A stretch of 6,932 bases of DNA, taken from assembly GCF_030651745.1 (NCBI RefSeq), contig NZ_JAUSCC010000150.1:1-6932 (forward strand). Direction: 5' to 3'. Below are positions 6,896 through 6,932 of the stretch, one piece after another. Positions within the stretch are counted from its first letter, which is position 1. Each line of letters begins with the position of its first letter. Both the position numbers and the translations under genes were made by a program. The notes beneath the pieces were generated by a model. The model was given only the letters and a program-made list of their open reading frames with translations. It did not search any database and was not told where the DNA came from. This stretch comes from Methylophaga sp. Lineage in GTDB: Bacteria; Pseudomonadota; Gammaproteobacteria; Nitrosococcales; Methylophagaceae.

Positions 6896-6932
6896 TGTGA
6901 TATTTCCAATGAAGCCAATTGATTAAACGCAG
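6896..6932 (-). other. Start of the ftsK upstream region, cut by the window edge
   Basis: Only 37 bp upstream of the ftsK start are present. They contain an in-frame stop (6923-6925, TAA on the minus strand) that bounds the possible ftsK start, and a GGAAA sequence at about 6903-6907 that could serve as a weak ribosome binding site. No promoter can be judged from so short a stretch. Confidence 0.5.

Overview
The window reads as chromosomal DNA of a gammaproteobacterium of moderate GC content. The strongest evidence is the minus-strand block ftsK-lolA-rarA, a gene order conserved in Escherichia coli and many other gammaproteobacteria, together with a recognisable rsmJ. The first plus-strand gene resembles MxaD, an accessory protein of PQQ-dependent methanol dehydrogenase systems. 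This hints at a methylotroph (a Methylophaga-like organism would fit), but that is inference from one protein family and the dehydrogenase itself is not in the window.

Layout. Positions 1-258 are upstream sequence with no convincing gene. They hold a perfect 10-bp inverted repeat (179-188 / 209-218) and a small FNR-like palindrome (36-49). Then come three plus-strand genes: a secreted MxaD-like SRPBCC protein (259-822), a predicted lipoprotein with a seven-bladed YVTN beta-propeller (822-1814), and rsmJ, the 16S rRNA guanine-N2 methyltransferase (GTG start, 1827-2609). The minus strand carries, in transcription order, ftsK (TTG start, 6895-4595), lolA (4535-3903) and rarA (3903-2581). The two blocks converge, and rsmJ and rarA overlap at their 3' ends by 29 bp.

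How the genes work together. The first two proteins are both predicted to leave the cytoplasm and are translationally linked by a TAATG stop/start. They probably serve one envelope or periplasmic process, possibly PQQ-linked oxidation. RsmJ matures the small ribosomal subunit and looks unrelated, simply lying downstream. FtsK (divisome and chromosome segregation), LolA (lipoprotein transport to the outer membrane) and RarA (replication-fork maintenance) form a housekeeping cluster with tight spacing.

The most interesting feature is a textbook intrinsic terminator (855-884) lying inside the start of the propeller gene. Its hairpin and U-tract encode residues 12 onward of the lipoprotein signal peptide, while a Shine-Dalgarno sequence and start codon lie upstream of it. 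The arrangement suggests partial termination or translation-dependent attenuation between the two genes. I see no mobile element, CRISPR array, tRNA or rRNA, and no wholly new multi-gene system.
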